A stretch of 64,000 nucleotides of DNA. Source: Ananas comosus (taxonomy: Eukaryota; Streptophyta; Magnoliopsida; Poales; Bromeliaceae). The position numbers and the translations under genes are program-made. The stretch lies in contig NC_033635.1 in assembly GCF_001540865.1 (NCBI RefSeq), positions 6,616,811 through 6,680,810 on the forward strand, in the 5' to 3' direction. Of this stretch, positions 58,733 through 64,000 are shown piece by piece (position 1 is the stretch's first letter; the number at the start of each line of letters is the position of its first letter). Below the pieces are notes generated by a model that was not told the DNA's origin, made no database searches, and saw nothing but the letters and a program-made list of their open reading frames with translations.

Positions 58733-58805
58733 AGCAAAGAGCAAAGAACAAAGTGCAAAGAACAAAGAACAAAGAACAAAGAACAAAGAGTAAAGTGAAA
58801 AGAAC
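58733..58805. repeat. AACAAAGA short tandem repeat
   Basis: About ten copies of AAGAACA/AAGAGCA-type heptamers in the element 3 LTR. The element 1 LTR has a shorter, degenerate form near 6870-6920 on the opposite strand. Confidence 0.8.
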
Positions 58806-59493
58806 AAAGAATTTGCATAATCTGCATTTATTTAATGTTGAGCATATTTCTGCTTATTGTTCAGGCATATTAGCATCATGTATAGTTTGGTTACTGTTTA
58901 CAGCCTATTCTTTCTATTATGTCTGAGTTAGTCCTAGTGGGAAAGTTGGTGAGATTGAGGCCGAACCCACTGAGAACTTTGTTGTAGTTCTCACCCCACT
59001 ATTCCACAGAGCCGGGACCCAGCGAGCCGGCGAGCGACCGCGGTAAAGGTATCGCACCTTAGTTAGAGGCCACCAGAGTTGGTTTACATTTTGCTAGTAG
59101 AGTTTCCCTATGTTCATCTTTTGTACTTGATGAGAAATAATGTAAAGAAAGAATGTAAAGCACCCTTTTGAGGTAAATGTGATGTAAGAAAGAAATGATG
59201 AAATGATGCAATGAAATGTAAGGAATTGTAAATGTACAAGTTGGATGCAATGTATATGATCTAAATTGAATCATAGTACAAAATGAATGCTAGTTTCCTA
59301 TCTTTCACTCGTGGCTATTGCTTACCCTCGTGTAAGTCATTTGTGTATGTTTCCGCTAGTGCTTTTCTCTATACATGAAAATGTACATGTGATGAGCCTT
59401 GGGCGGATAGGGGAAACTCTGTTCGTTCGGCGTCTGTTTGACGTGCTCGGGTCGGGCCAAATTGGTATCGGTCTTGGGGCGTGACAGATATCG

Positions 59494-59506
59494 TGGTATC
59501 AGAGCC
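59494..59506 (+). promoter_or_regulatory. element 3 primer binding site (tRNA-iMet)
   Basis: TGGTATCAGAGCC, 7 bases after the LTR end at 59486. Identical in sequence and spacing to element 1. Confidence 0.95.
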
Positions 59507-59812
59507 AAGAGTAAAAAAAAAGGAATGGATCTAGAGACCCTTAGGATTGGAAGGCCTTAAGGATCTAGGGAACGTGAGTGACGTGGGATCAAAATTAGCG
59601 AAAGCATATGATTGGGTTAACTTGGGACATCTCTAATGTGATTAGAGGCTAAGTTTAAATTTCGTTTATCCTCCACCTCTAGTGTTGTGTCGGGCGGCCG
59701 ACGACATGACGCTTGAGGCAAGGATGAATGTGCATGTTGCTTTCGCCGAATTGGGTATGGTCAAGTAATGTTGGTCAAGTGACTAATTTGAGTTGCTTCT
59801 TTTCAGGAAGCA
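59507..59812 (+). other. element 3 untranslated leader
   Basis: About 300 bp between primer site and gag ATG, collinear with 17017-17321 of element 1. It contains an A run at 59511-59521 and no notable frame. Confidence 0.75.
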
Positions 59813-60601
59813 ATGGCACCTCGACGTCGATCGCAAACAAGGTCGATGTCAGAGGAGCTGAGTGCGGAGCCCGAGCGATCCGGAGCGAGTGGCGACGGAG
59901 AGCTTAGGGAGCAAATGGCCGCGCTTATTGGCGTAGTGTGGCAACAAGCGGAGTCTGTCCAACGCCAAGGGAAGCAGATTCAACGGCTCGAGGAGGCCTT
60001 GGAGCGTCAGCAGGCGGCGGCCCAAGTGGGCGTGGAGCCACCTGTGCCCCCTGCGGAGGTGCCGAGGGCAGTCGAGGGAGCGGCAGCAGTAGCGGCTGCG
60101 CCAGTCACGCTAGTACCGGCCGGATCGGGAACCTCAAACCCCGATAGTGCGACGGTAGAGGCGGAGCGAGAGCGCACGTTGGCGGCTCTCATTCAGTTCA
60201 AGAAGTTCGACCCACCTATCTTCGAGGGTGGATTGGTGGAGCCAGCGGTCGTTGAGTCGTGGATCGACTCAATGGAGACGCTCTTCGAGGACCTAAATAT
60301 CTCGGAGAAAGACAAAGTGTACCTCGCTACCCATTGTCTAGGGAAGGCGGCGATGGTGTGGTGGAAGCGAGTAAGGCGGGATCGACCTACCGATCTTCCG
60401 CTTATGCTATAGGAGGAGTTCAAGAGAGCGGTATTCGCGAACTACTTCCCCGACACGGTAAAGCGAAAGCTACAAGAAAAGTTCCGCAAGTTGAGACAGG
60501 GCAATCGGTCGGTGGGAGAATACGAGCAAGAGTTCTCCCACATCATAGACTGTGTTCCCGATGTTGTTCGTGATGATCGGGATCGGGCTGATTGGTTCTT
60601 G
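59813..60601 (+). pseudogene. element 3 gag, truncated by the assembly gap
   Basis: Begins MAPRRRSQTRSMSEEL, basic then acidic. A Gln/Glu-rich coiled-coil-like segment follows (residues about 40-70) and then a Pro/Ala linker. The capsid region has FKKFDPPIFEGG, VVESWIDSMETLF and MVWWKRVRRDRP. TAG at 60410-60412 falls where element 1 has TGG (Trp). The same frame continues through EFKRAVFANYFP and GEYEQEFSHIIDCVPDVV to DWFL at the gap. The nucleocapsid is lost in the gap. Confidence 0.9.
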
Positions 60602-60661
60602 NNNNNNNNNNNNNNNNNNNNNNNNNNNNNNNNNNNNNNNNNNNNNNNNNNNNNNNNNNNN
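60602..60661. other. assembly gap, 60 N
   Basis: Sixty consecutive N. The sequence before it is gag capsid; after it comes antisense LTR-D and then protease. The real interval must hold gag nucleocapsid, the start of protease and most of an LTR-D, so its true size is probably over 2 kb. Confidence 0.95.
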
Positions 60662-61120
60662 GGCCATATAAGCCTTCCTTGGTAACAAAATCCTGTGAGG
60701 ACCGCCTCAAAAATCCAATATGCATCAGCGCCGTCTGCAGTTTTCGCCACGAGGGACGCGTCTCCTCCTAGCCAGGGACCGTCCTCGCTAGCGAACCCAT
60801 GACAACAACGTTTCGGGAACCGGTCCTCACTGCGCGGGACGTCCTCTCTCCTACTACGAAGCGCGTCGCTCCCCGGACCGGTCTTCGCCCGCAGGGACCG
60901 AGTTGCTCAAGGCTTGCCACAGTTAATCTGCTCACTGGGATCCGTTCTTCCTTCCAGGTGACCGTCCCGAGAGTATAAACTCTCAGGATTGTCCAGAATC
61001 CAGTTTCAGAACTTTTTTAGTCTAAAAAATTCTACAACCCTCCACCAAGTGTGGAAAAGCTCGGAAATATCATCCAAACACCGTCCGAACTCCTCGCAAA
61101 TGCAAAGGCCATGTGCTACA
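60662..61120 (-). repeat. type D LTR, U3 end, error-rich sequence
   Basis: Follows 48300-48513 and then 51007-51248 of element 5's LTR, without the solo LTR between them, ending GTGCTACA at 61120. Single-base indels are frequent. It marks an LTR-D inserted antisense into element 3's gag-pol; the other end is in the gap. Confidence 0.78.
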
Positions 61121-61545
61121 CATTCAGTGTCACAACGAGTTGTTTGCAATTCCAGTGCAATAGGCCGATTGATTATGCCGATTGAATCTGGCTATCGCTA
61201 ATTCAGATTGGGATTCGATTTTATCGTTTGGGACCGAACTGGCTCTCCAAGTAACTATGCGGTATAGATTGTGAAAGCAAATGTGATCATTTTCGTAGAC
61301 CTAATCAAAAAGTTAGTCTACAAGCGTGCAAAAGTAATCCGCTTCGCGTCGACCATATCGTCTGTAAGGGGCGAAGAGAATGATCAAAGAGGGCTGTACA
61401 GGCCTATGGCAACCATGGTGGATCTCGAAAGATTACCCCAGAGTTGGGCGGATATCGAGTAGTTGTGAGTACCCGGATGTATTTCCCGGCGAGTTACGGA
61501 CTGCCACGATCGGGAATGTTTAGTTTTGTCATTGACTTATTCCCG
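61121..61545 (+). pseudogene. element 3 protease to RT linker, error-rich sequence
   Basis: Collinear with the complement of about 12185-11750 in element 1 (protease C-terminal part and linker to RT), but with indels every few tens of bases, so no frame is open. The active-site DTG lies upstream and is not present. Sequence quality improves sharply near 61545. Confidence 0.8.
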
Positions 61546-63237
61546 GGCGGAACCAGTTTCGAAGGCTCCGTATAGAATGGCACCGGTGGAGCTAAAGGAG
61601 TTGAAAGGCCAACTACAGGACTTGCTCGATAAAGGCTTCGTGAGGCCGAGCGTGTCACCATGGGGAGCTCCGGTGCTATTTGTGAAGAAAAAGGATGGTA
61701 CACTTCGACTATGCGTAGATTATCGCGAGTTGAACAAAGTGACGATAAAGAACAAGTACCCGTTGCCAAGGATTGACGATTTATTCGATCAGTTGCAAGG
61801 GTTCAAGGTGTATTCGAAGATTGATCTCCAATCGGGTATCATCAATTAAAGATCAGGCCGAAGGATGTGCACAAAACGGCGTACCGTACGCGGTATGGCC
61901 ATTATAAGTTCACGGTAATGCCGTTTGGGCTTACTAACGCCCCGGCAGTATTTATGGACTTGATGAATCGAGTATTCAGGCCATTGTTGGATCGACGCGT
62001 CGTGGTATTTATAGACGACGTATTGGTTTACTCGAAAAGTGAAGAGGAGCATGAAGAGCATCTGAGAGCGGTGATGCAAATACTCAGACAGGAGAAGCTC
62101 TATGCAAAGTTGAAGAAGTGTGACTTTTGGCTAAAGGAGGTCACATTCTTGGGCCATGTGGTATCGGGCGACGGAGTGTCAGTAGACCCGAAGAAAGTAG
62201 AGGCAATAAAGGATTGGCCTCGCCCGACGAATGTAGTGGAGGTCCGCAGTTTTCTTGGACTTGCGGGCTACTACCGGCGGTTCGTGGAGGGGTTCGCCAA
62301 AATAACCACTCCACTGACACGCCTCACGCATAAAGGAGTAAGATATGTGTGGAGCGACGATTGCGATCGAAGCTTCGAGGAGTTAAAGAATAGATTGACG
62401 TCGACCCCGGTGCTTGCCTTGCCGACTCCAGGGGAGACTTTTGTAGTGTATAGTGATGCCTCTTATGTTGGTCTCGGGTGTGTACTAATGCAAAATGGGC
62501 GAGTCATTGCATATGCATCGCGCCAATTAAAGAGTTATGAAAAGAACTACCCGATTCATGACCTCGAGTTAGCCGCAGTGATCTTCGCGCTAAAGCTTTG
62601 GAGGCATTACTTATATGGTGAACATTGTGAAGTGTACACAGATCACAAGAGTCTCAAGTACTTGTTCACCCAGAAGGAGTTGAATATGCGTCAGCGGCGG
62701 TGGTTGGAATTATTGAAGGACTACGATGTCACTATACTATACCACCCCGGGAAAGCCAATGTTGTGGCCGATGCTCTAAGTAGAAAATCGCCGGAGAACT
62801 TAGCGACGGCGATTACGCCTCAACCGCTGTTACAAAAGGAAATGCAAAGATTTGGGTTGGAAGTGGTAGCACCGGGAGTGCCGGCTACACTTGCCGCATT
62901 AGTTATGCAACCGACCCTATTGGAAAGAATCAAGGATCTCCAAGCTTCGGATCCTTATCTTCAAAAGGTGCGGAGTGAAGTTGAGAACGGCAATGCCGAA
63001 GATTTTGGCATTGGAGCTAACGGCGCACTTCGATTTCGAAATCGTTGGTGCGTGCCCAAGGATGATGAGTTACGAAGGGCGATTATGCAAGAAGCGCACC
63101 AATCCCCTTATAGCATACACCCCGGCGGCACTAAAATGTACAAAGACTTGAAAGACCATTATTGGTGGCCGGATATGAAAAGAGATATTAGGGAGTTCGT
63201 GGCGCAATGTTTAACGTGCCAACAAGTTAAAGCATAG
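61546..63237 (+). pseudogene. element 3 reverse transcriptase, RNase H and integrase zinc region
   Basis: The RT starts [17 protein letters not shown] and runs to DLQSG, where loss of one G in a G run (near 61838) shifts the frame. The second open part (61867-63237) has FIDD at residues 48-51, RNase H acidic residues at about 197, 234, 259 and 302, then the integrase HHCC region ([11 protein letters not shown]...CLTCQQVK). TAG at 63235-63237 falls where element 1 has a Glu codon. All polymerase and RNase H catalytic residues are present. Apart from the frameshift, this is the best-preserved RT in the window. Confidence 0.93.
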
Positions 63238-63598
63238 CGCCGATTTCCGACGGGAAAGCTACAAAGTCTACCAATATCCGTGTGGAAATGGGAAGACATA
63301 GCAATAGACTTTGTTACCGGTTTGCCTCGATCACAAGGCAGACACGATGCGATATGGGTGATAGTGGATCGATTGACAAAGTCGGCACACTTCTTGCCGA
63401 TACATACTACGTGGTCGGGAGACAAGTTAGCTCAAGTCTACCTCGACGAGGTTGTGAGACTTCATGGGGTTCCAGTGTCGATCGTATCGGATCGCGACCC
63501 GAGGTTTACGTCTCATTTCTGGAAGAGCTTGCAAGACGCGCTAGGCACGCAGCTCGATTTTAGCATAGCATTTCATCCTCAGAGTGATGGACAGTCAG
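63238..63598 (+). pseudogene. element 3 integrase core, cut by LTR-B
   Basis: The frame continues [56 protein letters not shown] and FHPQSDGQS. It stops where the next codon should be the catalytic Glu of DGQSERTIQ, because an LTR-B begins at 63599. The two Asp of the DDE triad remain on this side; the Glu and chromodomain are displaced beyond the window. Confidence 0.93.
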
Positions 63599-64000
63599 TG
63601 TAACATTCCAGATTTTGGTATAAAAATAAAAATAAATAAAAATAGTATGAGAAACTATTTTTATTGGATTTGTAGAAGTAAAATATAAGTCAGAAGTGAC
63701 TTGTGCTGAAATCGAAATGAAAACAGAAGATTTAGAATTTTCTGTTGAAAACGGGACAGATAAATTAGCAGAAAATGCACAGTCTCAGAAAATTATGAAA
63801 ATTGGAGGATAAGTCAGAAATATTTTTATGAAGCTAGATTTAAAGTTTCATATTTTTCTGACACCCGTAGAGTGAGAAATAAAATTCGAGAGTTATCTGA
63901 TAAAGATTATAGTTCGGCACAGTTTTCGGTGACCAAATGGGGTCGAAACTGAAAACTTAAAATATATTCTTACTCAGTACGTTAAACTGAGCCTGCCTGT
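63599..64000 (+). repeat. type B LTR, start only
   Basis: Starts TGTAACATTCC directly after gtcag (63594-63598, presumed target duplication). It matches the first 400 bp of the solo LTR-B at 13427 with scattered substitutions. Whether it is a solo LTR or a full element cannot be told from this window. Confidence 0.92.

Larger units (their letters stand above)
56416..59486 (+). repeat. element 3 5' LTR (type A, 3071 bp)
   Basis: Ends GGGGCGTGACA at 59486, 7 bases before the primer site. Parallels the element 1 LTRs, but includes a 313-bp insertion at 57795-58107. Features: ACCGGT palindromes at about 56600-56815, a CTCTCTCT tract near 56957, a donor-like GAG|GTAAGC at 57103, an AACAAAGA short repeat at 58733-58805 and an acceptor-like TTCCACAG at 59009. 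Confidence 0.92.
56416..64000 (+). mobile_element. element 3: Tekay/Del-type chromovirus with type A LTR, incomplete
   Basis: Starts TGTAATATACAG after aatac. In order: 5' LTR (56416-59486), primer site, leader, gag (59813 to the gap), an assembly gap and error-rich segment, then protease, RT, RNase H and integrase to 63598, where an LTR-B inserts. The right end and 3' LTR are beyond the window. It is closely related to element 1: proteins align without gaps over long stretches. It carries a frameshift in RT and stops in gag and before the integrase core. Confidence 0.92.

Noticed and set aside
1..64000. Host genes or tRNA genes
   Set aside because: No frame outside the retroelement pol and gag pieces shows recognisable protein content, and I saw no cloverleaf with A and B boxes. 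The tRNA-like words are primer sites.

Overview
The window is plant nuclear DNA made almost entirely of transposable elements. I see no host gene. Initiator-methionine tRNA primer sites, chromodomain integrases and very long LTRs of 2.4 to 3.4 kb point to Ty3/gypsy chromoviruses of the Tekay/Del lineage, so this is a repeat-rich flowering-plant region, probably heterochromatin. I cannot name the species. I use local names for LTR types by their first bases: A (TGTAATATAC), B (TGTAACAT), C (TGTAAGRTACCG), D (TGTRAYACACTG), E (TGTAATATATG), F (TGTTTGAAGTG).

Left half (1-29799). The 5' LTR of a type B element on the minus strand (350-29382, interior off the left edge) is split by a complete type A chromovirus, called element 1 (3070-28794, minus, target duplication aatct). 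Element 1 is itself hit by a solo LTR-C in its 3' LTR (3165-6301), a solo LTR-B in gag (13427-16786) and a solo LTR-E in its 5' LTR (19003-28071). The solo LTR-E carries a solo LTR-D (20115-22773) and a solo LTR-C (23314-26289). All of these insertions have perfect 5-bp duplications. Without the gag insertion, element 1's gag-pol is one frame of 1574 codons, broken only by stop codons. The host of the type B element is a gypsy fragment whose protease resembles the Tat group (29383-29799).

Right half (29800-64000). Element 4 (minus; 3' LTR 29800-36095, integrase 36183-37555) is cut by a 5S-rRNA-like fragment (37556-37628). That is followed by a type D LTR (37629-46076), which holds a 6.1-kb repeat-built LTR, type F (39250-45360). 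Element 5 (minus, 46077-56415) comes next; it has a solo LTR-D in its own 3' LTR and an old, frameshifted gag-pol. Element 3 (plus, from 56416) has inserted into element 5's primer site, and is cut in turn by a new LTR-B at 63599.

Assembly quality matters. 30725-33703 is an indel-ridden second copy of 25355-28200, and 60662-61545 is similarly error-rich next to a 60-N gap. Both look like unpolished long-read gap filling.

The least expected signals are: an array of hairpins in LTR-F with compensatory stem changes; smaller hairpin arrays in LTR types B and C, with a weaker form in E; ACCGGT-centred palindrome clusters near the 5' ends of LTR types A, C and D; and conserved splice-like signals inside the long LTRs.
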